A stretch of 32,061 nucleotides of DNA from Youngiibacter fragilis 232.1 (GTDB lineage: Bacteria; Bacillota; Clostridia; Clostridiales; Clostridiaceae): the NCBI RefSeq assembly GCF_000495435.3, contig NZ_AXUN02000177.1, positions 1-32,061 of the forward strand, written 5' to 3'. Numbering within the stretch: the stretch's first letter is position 1; each line of letters starts with the position of its first letter. The notes beneath the pieces are model-generated. The model was not told the DNA's origin and ran no database searches. It saw only the letters and a program-made list of their open reading frames with translations. Below, piece after piece: positions 6,914 to 15,380 of the stretch. The position numbers and the translations under genes were made by a program.

Positions 6914-9838
6914 ATGCTAAGCAAAAATACAAGGAACCTGCTTCTTAAGACTGGAGTGGCATTGTCACTCTCATTCTTGCCGGCCGGAATACCAGTTGAA
7001 ATAATAGAAACCTACACAGTTCAGGCAGCAGTAGTGGATACTGCCACCGGAAAACTTACAGTCAAGGTGTCATCAGTATGGGCGTACTCAAGCGCAAGCT
7101 GGACAGCGAGGTCAAGGACATACAGCCAGGGGACTGTACTCAATGTGTCTGAAAAACATATTGTCGATGGCAGGTACATGTACAAGCTGGATAACGGACT
7201 TTTCATTACTGCAAACACCAGCTATGTATCGTTCACACCAAATGCTTCACAGGCTGCCCCGATAACTGCCGCACCATCAACTGCAGACTACAGGAAAACG
7301 ACTGCAAACCTCAACATGAGGTCAGGAGCTGGAACAGGTTATTCCATCCTGCTCACGATCCCCAAGGGGACATCACTGAAGGTTGAGTCAATATCAGGCA
7401 CGTGGGCCAAGGTAAGCTACAGCGGAAAGACAGGTTATGTCTCAACCGCATACCTGACATCAGCACCAGCTCCAATACCAGCTCCAGCTCCAGCACCAGC
7501 ACCAGCACCAGCTCCGGTCACAGATGATTGGAGAGCTACGACAGCAAACCTCAACATGAGGTCAGGGACTGGAACAGGATATGCCATTTTAACAACCATC
7601 CCCAAAGGGACATCACTGAAGGTTGAGTCAATATCAGGTACGTGGGCCAAGGTGAGCTACAGCGGAAAGACAGGTTATGTCTCAACCTCATACCTGACAT
7701 CAGCACCAGCACCAGCACCAGCTCCAGCTCCGACACCAGCACCTGCACCAGCTCCAGCACCTGCACCAGCACCCGCTCCAATCACAGATGATTGGAGAGC
7801 TACGACAGCAAACCTCAACATGAGGTCAGGAGCAGGAACAAGCTATACAGTAATACTGACCATACCTTCGGGTACGAAGCTCAAGGTAGAGGGGATTTCA
7901 GGGACATGGGCAAAGGTTAGCTACAGCGGGAAGGCTGGTTATGTCTCAACCGCATACCTGACATCTGCACCTGCACCAGCACCAGAGCCAGCGCCTGTTC
8001 CAGAGCCAACACCTGTACCAGAGCCAGAGCCAGCTCCGACACCAGCACCAGCTCCGGTCACGGATGATTGGAGAGCTGCGACAGCAAACCTCAACATGAG
8101 GTCGGGAGCAGGAACAAGCTATACAGTAATACTGACCATACCTTCGGGTACGAGGCTCAAGGTAGAGGGGATTTCAGGGACATGGGCAAATGTAAGCTAC
8201 AGTGGAAAGACAGGCTATGTTTCGACAGCGTATCTTGTTGAGGCCTCAGCGCCAGTACCTGAGCTTCTTCCGTCCAAGATTACAGTTGATACGGATTTCA
8301 GGGAAGTCTATAGCAATGAAGAGATTGTGATCCGAGGCTGGGCATTGTCCGACAAAGGTGTTACTGAAGTAAGGATCATTCTCGATGGTACGGATATTGG
8401 AGCGGCAGGCAGGGAAGCAAGACCTGACGTTCTGGCTGCATATCCGGCATACACTTCAGCCACTGAACCAGGATACAGCTTCACACTTGGACAGGACAGC
8501 ATTTCAACTGGTTCACATACGATCGTGATCAAGGCTATATCTGCTGATGGAACCATCATGGAAAAGGCTTTCCAGTTCACTGAAGTAGATGCTATGCCAA
8601 TGGCGGTCATCGAAAAGCCAGCTGGCACCATAGAATATGGTGATGTAGAAGTATCAGGATATGTGCTCAACAATGCTGGTATAAAATCAGCGGAGATACT
8701 GGTAAATGGTGTATCGATCGGTATGGCTTCAACAGGTCTGGAAAGAATGGATGTCGCATCAAGATATCCGTTTTACCTGAATGCCCAGACAAGCGGCTAC
8801 AGCCTTACCCTGTCTAAGGCAAGGTTTGCAAGAGGTGAGAACACTGTAACCGTAAAGACCGTAGGCAATGACGGAACATCAGCACAGGCTTCAGTGAATT
8901 TCTATTTCAGCAAACCATTCGTGGAGTCTGTTGCTGTACTAGAATCCCCATCGGCAGCAGAAATGGGCAATGAGGACATCCTTGTTAAAGGGTACGCTCT
9001 TGATGACACAGGAGTAAAGTCCGTCAAGGTACTATTGAACGGCAAGGCAACCGGTACAGCAGCCATTGGCATTGCCAGACCGGAAATTGAGATACTGTAT
9101 CCGGATTTCTATAATTCTGCAAAAAGCGGATTTCTGTATACAATAAGAAGAAACAATCTGTTCCCTGGTGTAAATACGGTTACTGTGAACATAACGTTCA
9201 ATGACGGCAGGACTAAGACCATCAACCATACTGTTGCAGTCGATAAGATCCCTCTTATCATTATAGATGCGGGGCATGGAGGAACTGATCCAGGAGCTTC
9301 AGGTTACCTGAATGGGATAAGAGTGTCGGAGAAGACCTATGTCCTTCAGTTCGCAAAGGCTTTGGACGAAGAAGTGAGGGCTCTTGGATACAGGACACTT
9401 CTTACAAGGACAGAAGATGTGTTCGTTGAACTGTCGGCAAGGGCAAAGATTGCAAATGATGCAGACGGGGACCTGTTCTTCTCGATACATCATGACTACA
9501 GCTCATCACCGACTTCATCGGGTGCATTCCTGATATATCCTTCTCAGAAGACAGTTTCAATATCTGACTCTGCAATTGCTGAAAGCATCGACGTGTCAGG
9601 GTACCTGAAGAAGACCTTCATAGCGGCAGGCTTCAGGGATAGGAGAAACGGCTATGATATAGATATTTCAGGTCATACTCTGGCGGTGCTCAGACAGTCT
9701 GAGATGAGGTCCGTGCTTGCGGAGATAGGATACATGTCAAATGCGGAAGATATGTTGAAGATAGCGGATCCTGTGTTTCAGAAGGCCGTGGCTTACGGGC
9801 TTGCACAGCAGATCAGGGCATATTTTGAAAGGCAGTAA
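6914..9838 (+). CDS. Secreted N-acetylmuramoyl-L-alanine amidase (Amidase_3) with SH3b and Ig-like modules
   Basis: A 974-aa cell-wall hydrolase that cleaves the amide between N-acetylmuramic acid and L-Ala. Order: signal peptide with cleavage near residue 38 ('TVQAA'); a ~70-residue N-terminal domain shared with the next two genes; four SH3b wall-binding repeats (cores starting near 131, 211, 299, 391) joined by Ala-Pro linkers; three Ig-like modules (~456-556, 560-665, 671-775) with a 'GW/GY...R(P/M)(D/E)(V/I)...SGY/F' pattern; a C-terminal zinc amidase (~780-974). Amidase residues are complete: H788 in 'DAGHGGTDPG', E806 in 'RVSEKT', H859 in 'FSIHHD', catalytic E937 in 'VLAEIGYMSN'. The start ATG has TGAGGA 8 nt upstream. 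First of three apparently co-transcribed hydrolase genes; the next start is 44 bp after its stop. Confidence 0.93.
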   Translation: MLSKNTRNLLLKTGVALSLSFLPAGIPVEIIETYTVQAAVVDTATGKLTVKVSSVWAYSSASWTARSRTYSQGTVLNVSEKHIVDGRYMYKLDNGLFITANTSYVSFTPNASQAAPITAAPSTADYRKTTANLNMRSGAGTGYSILLTIPKGTSLKVESISGTWAKVSYSGKTGYVSTAYLTSAPAPIPAPAPAPAPAPAPVTDDWRATTANLNMRSGTGTGYAILTTIPKGTSLKVESISGTWAKVSYSGKTGYVSTSYLTSAPAPAPAPAPTPAPAPAPAPAPAPAPITDDWRATTANLNMRSGAGTSYTVILTIPSGTKLKVEGISGTWAKVSYSGKAGYVSTAYLTSAPAPAPEPAPVPEPTPVPEPEPAPTPAPAPVTDDWRAATANLNMRSGAGTSYTVILTIPSGTRLKVEGISGTWANVSYSGKTGYVSTAYLVEASAPVPELLPSKITVDTDFREVYSNEEIVIRGWALSDKGVTEVRIILDGTDIGAAGREARPDVLAAYPAYTSATEPGYSFTLGQDSISTGSHTIVIKAISADGTIMEKAFQFTEVDAMPMAVIEKPAGTIEYGDVEVSGYVLNNAGIKSAEILVNGVSIGMASTGLERMDVASRYPFYLNAQTSGYSLTLSKARFARGENTVTVKTVGNDGTSAQASVNFYFSKPFVESVAVLESPSAAEMGNEDILVKGYALDDTGVKSVKVLLNGKATGTAAIGIARPEIEILYPDFYNSAKSGFLYTIRRNNLFPGVNTVTVNITFNDGRTKTINHTVAVDKIPLIIIDAGHGGTDPGASGYLNGIRVSEKTYVLQFAKALDEEVRALGYRTLLTRTEDVFVELSARAKIANDADGDLFFSIHHDYSSSPTSSGAFLIYPSQKTVSISDSAIAESIDVSGYLKKTFIAAGFRDRRNGYDIDISGHTLAVLRQSEMRSVLAEIGYMSNAEDMLKIADPVFQKAVAYGLAQQIRAYFERQ
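7304..8243 (+). repeat. Four tandem SH3b-coding repeats with Pro-Ala low-complexity linkers
   Basis: Equivalent codons recur at 7304, 7544, 7808 and 8084 (spacings 240, 264 and 276 bp). At the DNA level repeats 1 and 2 are nearly identical to each other, and repeats 3 and 4 are nearly identical to each other, indicating recent pairwise duplication. The linkers (about 7465-7515, 7700-7780 and 7965-8058) are runs of GCNCCN hexanucleotides coding Ala-Pro, with Glu-Pro mixed in for the third, and are prone to length change. Confidence 0.9.
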
Positions 9839-9882
9839 CTTTTTTGAACTTTTGTCTCATGCTGCCAGAGGGGAGGAAGGGC

Positions 9883-11586
9883 ATGTTAAGCAGAAAAACC
9901 AGATTGGCACTAATCAAGGCGGGAGTAGCTCTCACAATTTCATTCGCTTCGGTCGGAACGTACAGCGTCAGGACATATGCTGATGTTGTGAACACTACAG
10001 CTGGTACACTGACTGTCAAGGCATCTTCCATTTGGACTTACAGTGCCCCTGACTGGAACGCAAAGACCAGGACATACCCATCAGGAACTGTATTTAAGGT
10101 AACTGAAAAGCATAACGTTGCAGGTCGCTACATGTACAGGCTGGACTCTGGGCTGTATATTACCGCTAATGAGGCTTATGTCACATTCGCACCGATGACA
10201 CGGACTGAACCTGAGGTAAAGCCTCCTGCGCAAGTGACTGCTGATACCAGGACGACAATAGCGAACCTTAACATGAGGACAGGCCCAGGTACAACATTTG
10301 CAATAATAACTACAATTACCAAAGATTCAGAAGTAAGGGTTGAATCAGAAGCCGGAGGATGGGCAAAGGTTGAGTATGGCGGCAGATCAGGATATGTATC
10401 AACATCGTATCTGACTCAGGTTGCAGCTGCTCCAGCTCCAGTTCCAGTTCCGGAACCCCAGCCGGAGCCTGTTCCTGCACCAGAGACTGCAGCATTTGAG
10501 AGAAAGACTACAGTCAACCTTAATATGCGGACCGGACCTGGTACGTCATATGGAATCATAACCACTATTCCTAAGGATACCAGCGTAAGTGCTGAAGCTG
10601 AATCAGATGGATGGGTGAAGGTAACCTATTCGGGGAAGACGGGGTATGTGTCAGCGCAATACCTGACACAGCCAGCAGTGATTGACCAACCGTCTACGCA
10701 ACCAGACCCTGTGCCTGAGCCACCGTCTCAGGAGCCGGATCCTGTGACTGAAGATGCGGAAGCACCTGCAAGCGATGACTTCAGGACAACGACTGCAAAT
10801 CTTAATCTCAGGTCTGGGGAAGGTACCTCATATCCTGTAATCATGGTAATTCCTTCAGGTACATCTCTTAGTATCGATAGTATTACGGGCGTATGGGCAA
10901 AGGTGACATATTCCGGGGAAACAGGGTATGTGTCAGTACAATATCTGACCCAGCCTGCTGTGGCCGAACCCGTACCTGAACCGGAGCCAGACCCTGTGAC
11001 TGAAGTTCCTGAAGCACCAGCAAGCGATGACTGGAGGTCAACGACTGCGAACCTTAACCTGAGGTCAGGAGAAGGAACCTCATATCCTATAATCAAGGTC
11101 ATCCCATCGGGTACAATGCTTAATGTTGAAGCGGATACAGGGAGCTGGGCAAAGGTGACCTACGGCGGAAACACAGGATACGTAGCAACCGCATACCTTG
11201 TTAAGAGTGAAGCCCCCGCAACAGGCGTGGATATCGTGGAGTATGCGTCGCAGTTCCTCGGAGTTCCTTATGTCTGGGCCGGAAACACACCTGAATCAGG
11301 CTTTGACTGCTCTGGATTCACAAGATACGTATACGCTAACTTCGGAATCTCACTTCCAAGGATATCAAGGGACCAGGCAAAGACTGGCACTGCAGTTACC
11401 GAGGAACAAAGGAAGCCTGGTGACCTGCTTTACTTCGGCTCCAATGGTTATGTAGACCATGTGGGGATATATGCAGGCGACAATAATGTCATACATGCAT
11501 CGAGCACCAATAAAATGGTTGTAATTTCAAGCCTTCAGTACTATACTGCGACATATATGGGCGCAAGAAGGCTTTTGAATCCATAA
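9883..11586 (+). CDS. Secreted NlpC/P60 endopeptidase with four SH3b domains
   Basis: A 567-aa peptidoglycan endopeptidase, expected to cut the D-Glu/DAP-type bond of stem peptides. Start: the ATG at 9883 ('MLSRKTRLALIKAG') is chosen over an in-frame TTG 39 bp upstream. It has GGGGAGGAAGG just before it, and its first residues match those of the two sister proteins. Order: signal peptide (to about residue 34), the shared N-terminal domain, SH3b repeats near 127, 211, 305 and 389 with Pro/Glu-rich linkers, then NlpC/P60 from ~448. The catalytic triad is C476 ('FDCSGF'), H526 ('DHVGIY') and H538 ('VIHASS'). Followed after 33 bp by the third hydrolase, likely the same transcript. Confidence 0.93.
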   Translation: MLSRKTRLALIKAGVALTISFASVGTYSVRTYADVVNTTAGTLTVKASSIWTYSAPDWNAKTRTYPSGTVFKVTEKHNVAGRYMYRLDSGLYITANEAYVTFAPMTRTEPEVKPPAQVTADTRTTIANLNMRTGPGTTFAIITTITKDSEVRVESEAGGWAKVEYGGRSGYVSTSYLTQVAAAPAPVPVPEPQPEPVPAPETAAFERKTTVNLNMRTGPGTSYGIITTIPKDTSVSAEAESDGWVKVTYSGKTGYVSAQYLTQPAVIDQPSTQPDPVPEPPSQEPDPVTEDAEAPASDDFRTTTANLNLRSGEGTSYPVIMVIPSGTSLSIDSITGVWAKVTYSGETGYVSVQYLTQPAVAEPVPEPEPDPVTEVPEAPASDDWRSTTANLNLRSGEGTSYPIIKVIPSGTMLNVEADTGSWAKVTYGGNTGYVATAYLVKSEAPATGVDIVEYASQFLGVPYVWAGNTPESGFDCSGFTRYVYANFGISLPRISRDQAKTGTAVTEEQRKPGDLLYFGSNGYVDHVGIYAGDNNVIHASSTNKMVVISSLQYYTATYMGARRLLNP

Positions 11587-11619
11587 GGGTTTTTATCAAG
11601 TCATGAGAGGAGGAACAGG

Positions 11620-14094
11620 ATGTTAAGCAAAAAGACCAGAATGGCTCTCGTCAAGGCGGGAGTAGCATTGACAGTGACGATGGCCAGCATCGGGGCAGGA
11701 AGCCTCTCTGGCGGGGAAATGGCTATGGCTGCTGTCATTAACACGCAGACAGGAACACTTACAGTGAAGGCAGCTTCGCTTTGGGCATACAGCTCTCCAA
11801 ACTGGAGTGCAAGGACAAGGACATATCCAGCAGGAACTTCCCTGAAGGTTGTCGAGAAGCATGAGGTGGATGGGAGGTACATGTATAAGCTTGAAAACGG
11901 GCTTTACATATCAGCAAATACCGCATATGTGAGCTTCTCACAGGATACGGCAAGCGTACCTGCACCAACTCCGTCGCCAGCTCCTGCTGAGCAGGCTGGT
12001 GACGTTCGTGTCACCACAGCAAACCTCAACATGAGGACTGGACCAGGAACGGGTTATTCGATAATGACAACCATACCTAAGGGTTCAAGTGTAGCTGTTG
12101 CATCAGTAACAGGTGGTTGGGCAAAGGTAACCTATGGCGGAAGGACAGGATATGTTTCATCAGGCTATCTGTCTGCACCCGTATCGGCACCTGCCCCGAC
12201 ACCGACACCTGCCCCGGAAGCGCCCTCAGGCGATGTTAGGAAGACTACTGCGAATCTTAACATGAGGACAGGACCAGGAACAGGATATTCAATACTTATG
12301 ACTATCCCCAATGGCTCAAGCGTGACAGTGTCGTCCGTATCTGGTGGCTGGGCTAAGGTGACCTATGGTGGTAAGTCAGGATATGTCTCGACATCGTATC
12401 TTACGCAGCCAGTGACAACAACACCAGCACCAGCACCAGAACCTGTAATACCTTCAGAGGACAAGAGGACCACGCTGTATAACCTCAACATGAGGACAGG
12501 ACCAGGAACAGGATATTCGATACTTGTGACAATACCAAAAGGCGCTAGCATTCCGGTGGCATCCGTATCAGGAGGATGGGCCAAGGTGACCTATGGCGGA
12601 AGGACAGGTTACGTAGCTGCAGCATACCTTTCGGAGCCGCAGGCCCCTGTAGTCAAACCGGACCTTCCCATGATTATGACTGTGGATGCATCACCCAAAG
12701 AATCGTACTCCAATGAGGACATTACCATAAAGGGCTGGGCTCTTGATGATTCTGGGATAAAGGAAGTGGTTATCCTTCTTGACGGAGTGCAGATAGGGAC
12801 TGCATCGAGGTATTCGAGGCCCGATGTCGAAAATGCGTATACAAGCTATGAATCCAGAGCCAATTCAGGATTCGAATTCACCATACCAAAATCCTCAGTT
12901 AGCATCGGAACACATACGGTTACCGTTCGTGCAGTTGGAATAGATGGGACAACTAAGGAAAACACATATACAGCTGTCATGGTAAAGGAAAGCCCGGTAG
13001 TTAAGGTCACCAGCCATACGGGAGGTGCCGTTGTAAGGACAGAGAAGACAACCATTGAAGGCTTTGCACTTAATGTGGCTGGAGTGGCACAGGTATCTGT
13101 AGAACTCAATGGCACGAAAGTTGGAAACGCTGTGATCGGGCTTGCCAGAACAGGCATGGAGTCCTATACCGCCTATTCCGATGCTTCAAAAAGCGGATTC
13201 AGCTTCATATTCGATACAAAGACCATGGTCCAGGGGAACAATACAATTAAGCTTGTCATGACGGGCAAGGACGGTACCCTAAAGAGCGAGACCATAACAC
13301 TTGTGAGCAATGAGTTCTATGTTGAAAAAGCGTACTCAGAGACTCTGACCTACTACGCCAAGGCTGAGCTTGCCAAGGGTTCGGCAATCAAGCAGGTGGA
13401 TGGCAAGTGGGTTGCAGCAACCGTAGATGACATAAGGTACTACATGGACCCCGCAAACTTCATGAACGACTACATCGGGAAATACATGTTCATGAAGCTG
13501 AGCTACATAGAGGTGGATACTGCCGTGCTTGAGCAGATGCTCGCAGGCAAGGGGATCCTCAGCGGAAAGGCCCAGGTATTCAAGGATGCGTGCAAGTCGA
13601 ACAACATAAATCCGATATACGTTATAGCACATGCGCTGCTTGAAACCGGAAACGGAACCTCAGTACTCGCTAACGGGGTACTGGTAAAGGAAAAGCATGT
13701 TGTATTCAATGACCTATACAGTCCTGTCATACCTGTCGACCCGCCGGTCACAGTCTACAACATGTTCGGGATAGGGGCGTATGACGGCAATGCTGTCCTG
13801 TGGGGATCGGAACGTGCGCTTGACAGGGGATGGACTACTCCTGACCTTGCAATAGCAGGTGGAATAAAGTTCCTGGCTGAATCCTACATCAACAATGCGA
13901 CGTACATGCAGAACACGCTGTATACAATGAGATACAGGTTCGAGGGGTATGGCCTCTGGCACCAGTATTCGACTGACATCGCATGGCACTATAAACAGGC
14001 AAGGATAATCCAGAGGGAATTTTCAAAGATCCCTAATCTGCCAAGGTTTGAATTTGAGATTCCGACCTTCAAGGAAGAGCTGCCTTCTCAATAA
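11620..14094 (+). CDS. Secreted glucosaminidase (GH73-type) with SH3b and Ig-like modules
   Basis: An 824-aa protein expected to hydrolyse the beta-1,4 bond after N-acetylglucosamine in peptidoglycan. Order: signal peptide 'MLSKKTRMALVKAGVALTV...' to about residue 38; shared N-terminal domain (~40-108); SH3b cores near 134, 211 and 287; two Ig-like modules (~347-450 and ~453-555), the first with 'GWALDDSG' and 'SRPDVENAY'; C-terminal catalytic domain (~565-815) with the putative general acid E675 in 'AHALLETGNGTS' and 'YNMFGIGAYDGN', typical of LytD/Atl-type glucosaminidases. GAGAGGAGG precedes the ATG. Last gene of the hydrolase set; ends 46 bp before a strong bidirectional terminator. Confidence 0.92.
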   Translation: MLSKKTRMALVKAGVALTVTMASIGAGSLSGGEMAMAAVINTQTGTLTVKAASLWAYSSPNWSARTRTYPAGTSLKVVEKHEVDGRYMYKLENGLYISANTAYVSFSQDTASVPAPTPSPAPAEQAGDVRVTTANLNMRTGPGTGYSIMTTIPKGSSVAVASVTGGWAKVTYGGRTGYVSSGYLSAPVSAPAPTPTPAPEAPSGDVRKTTANLNMRTGPGTGYSILMTIPNGSSVTVSSVSGGWAKVTYGGKSGYVSTSYLTQPVTTTPAPAPEPVIPSEDKRTTLYNLNMRTGPGTGYSILVTIPKGASIPVASVSGGWAKVTYGGRTGYVAAAYLSEPQAPVVKPDLPMIMTVDASPKESYSNEDITIKGWALDDSGIKEVVILLDGVQIGTASRYSRPDVENAYTSYESRANSGFEFTIPKSSVSIGTHTVTVRAVGIDGTTKENTYTAVMVKESPVVKVTSHTGGAVVRTEKTTIEGFALNVAGVAQVSVELNGTKVGNAVIGLARTGMESYTAYSDASKSGFSFIFDTKTMVQGNNTIKLVMTGKDGTLKSETITLVSNEFYVEKAYSETLTYYAKAELAKGSAIKQVDGKWVAATVDDIRYYMDPANFMNDYIGKYMFMKLSYIEVDTAVLEQMLAGKGILSGKAQVFKDACKSNNINPIYVIAHALLETGNGTSVLANGVLVKEKHVVFNDLYSPVIPVDPPVTVYNMFGIGAYDGNAVLWGSERALDRGWTTPDLAIAGGIKFLAESYINNATYMQNTLYTMRYRFEGYGLWHQYSTDIAWHYKQARIIQREFSKIPNLPRFEFEIPTFKEELPSQ

Positions 14095-14139
14095 TGCAGG
14101 CATCCTATCATCAAGAATTTCAGATTCAGGTAAAAAATG

Positions 14140-14167
14140 AAGACCGTGAGCTGCCGCTCACGGTCTT
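14140..14167. terminator. Bidirectional Rho-independent terminator
   Basis: AAGACCGTGAGC pairs perfectly over 12 bp with GCTCACGGTCTT around a 4-nt loop. On the minus strand it is followed by CATTTTTT, serving the LCP gene, whose stop is 14 bp away. On the plus strand it is followed by TTGTCATT, weaker, serving the hydrolase operon. The genes converge on it. Confidence 0.85.
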
Positions 14168-14180
14168 GTCATTACATGAA

Positions 14181-15173
14181 TCAATCTTTCTTCTGGCTCT
14201 TGGGAATCTCGTTCTCGTATATGAAGTCGTGGAGCTCCTCTATGGTCTCCTCCTTTTCAAAGAAGTAGAACCACTTTGTTGTAAGCTTCCCATAGCCGTA
14301 GTCATCGGTCGGGAACCTTGCCTGAAGGACATTCTTCATACCTGCGTTGATGACGCTGGTCCCTATCCTTACCATGTTGTAGAGGGATACGTTGGTTTCT
14401 ACGTTCGGCGCAAGCTTTGCTGCGACACCGGGGATGTCCTTTGTATCGATTTCCTTGAACTTGTTGAACATCGATGTTAGTACAGAACGCTGCCTTTCAG
14501 TCCTTTCGAAGTCACCATCCCCAACATACCTTACTCTTGCATAGCCTACGGCCTGGACACCTGTTAAGGTCTGGAGTCCGGTTGTCTCGATTGCCTTATA
14601 TGGGACATCTTCGATTTTAGCTACATCGCCAATATATGCATTGACCATGTCGATCTCATAGTCCTTGATGTCTATTTCAACTCCGCCAAGCGCATCGATG
14701 ACGTTGATGAGCCCGCCATAGTTGATTACCGCATAGTATTCAATGTTCATACCGAAATTCGTATTTACTGTGTTCAGTGCGAGGGGTGCACCGCCGTATG
14801 CATAGGCATGCGCGAGCTTGTCCGAACCGTGCCCCTTTATCTTGACATAGGAATCCCTCATGAGGGATGAGAGCTTCAGATTGTTGTTAACGGGATCGAT
14901 TGAAAGTATCATCATGGAGTCGGAGCGTGAATTCTCATCTGGTGCCCTTTTATCAGTACCCAGGAGGAGTATGTTTATAACTTCCTTCGAGTTCTCGAAC
15001 ATGTTTATCTTCACTTCAGCTTCTTCGGTGATTCCGAGGTCTTCCTTCTCAGTGCTTATTACCTGTACGTCGAGGCTCTTGTAAATGTTGTTGACGTACC
15101 ATGCGCCATACGCTCCTGCTGAAAACAGGGCCAGGAGGGCTATTATAAGCGCTACTTTGATTCCTTTGTTCAT
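14181..15173 (-). CDS. LCP family (LytR-CpsA-Psr) cell-wall glycopolymer ligase
   Basis: A 330-aa membrane-anchored protein. One N-terminal membrane helix (~residues 5-27, 'ALIIALLALFSAGAYGAWY') puts the LCP domain outside the cell. Core motifs: 'INILLLGTDKR' and 'SRSDSMMILSIDP' (polyprenyl-pyrophosphate binding Arg/Asp), 'LSSLMRDSYV', 'LAHAYAYGG', and 'GDFERTERQRSVL' with the conserved Arg residues. LCP proteins transfer undecaprenyl-linked polymers (teichoic acid, capsule, rhamnose polysaccharide) to peptidoglycan. Placed divergently from the rhamnose/glycan operon, it is the natural candidate to attach that polymer (inference). AAAGGATG precedes the ATG. Start supported by the membrane helix position. 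Confidence 0.93.
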   Translation of the reverse strand: MNKGIKVALIIALLALFSAGAYGAWYVNNIYKSLDVQVISTEKEDLGITEEAEVKINMFENSKEVINILLLGTDKRAPDENSRSDSMMILSIDPVNNNLKLSSLMRDSYVKIKGHGSDKLAHAYAYGGAPLALNTVNTNFGMNIEYYAVINYGGLINVIDALGGVEIDIKDYEIDMVNAYIGDVAKIEDVPYKAIETTGLQTLTGVQAVGYARVRYVGDGDFERTERQRSVLTSMFNKFKEIDTKDIPGVAAKLAPNVETNVSLYNMVRIGTSVINAGMKNVLQARFPTDDYGYGKLTTKWFYFFEKEETIEELHDFIYENEIPKSQKKD

Positions 15174-15301
15174 ATCTGCACATCCTTTGCTGATAATGGA
15201 CCTTGAATTTCCATCTACCGATTATGTTACCACCATTTTGTAAAGAAAAGTTAAAATTCAATTACACAATTCTTAACAGGTGATTAAAGATTGACGCCTC
15301 T

Positions 15302-15330
15302 GTGACAATGTCCTCCGTTTATATTATAAT
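15302..15330 (+). promoter_or_regulatory. Promoter of the polysaccharide operon
   Basis: GTGACA (15302-15307) and a perfect TATAAT (15325-15330) with the ideal 17-bp spacer; transcription would start near 15337, leaving a 5' leader of about 44 nt before rmlB. A TTGACG at 15292 is too far from this -10 to be its -35. This lies in the 207-bp divergent region shared with the LCP gene. Confidence 0.75.
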
Positions 15331-15380
15331 GATTGTGGTAATTTATTGTTATAAAAATCATGCAACAATCGGAGGTATAT

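Noticed and set aside
7465-8060. Repeated GCNCCN tracts considered as CRISPR-like or non-coding repeats
   Set aside because: They are in-frame Ala-Pro linkers between SH3b domains; there are no uniform repeats with unique spacers.
9844-9882. Upstream TTG start for the NlpC/P60 protein
   Set aside because: The ATG at 9883 has the ribosome binding site and matches the conserved N-termini 'MLS(K/R)' of its two paralogues.
15292-15330. TTGACG at 15292 as the -35 for TATAAT at 15325
   Set aside because: The spacer would be 27 bp; GTGACA at 15302 gives the normal 17 bp.
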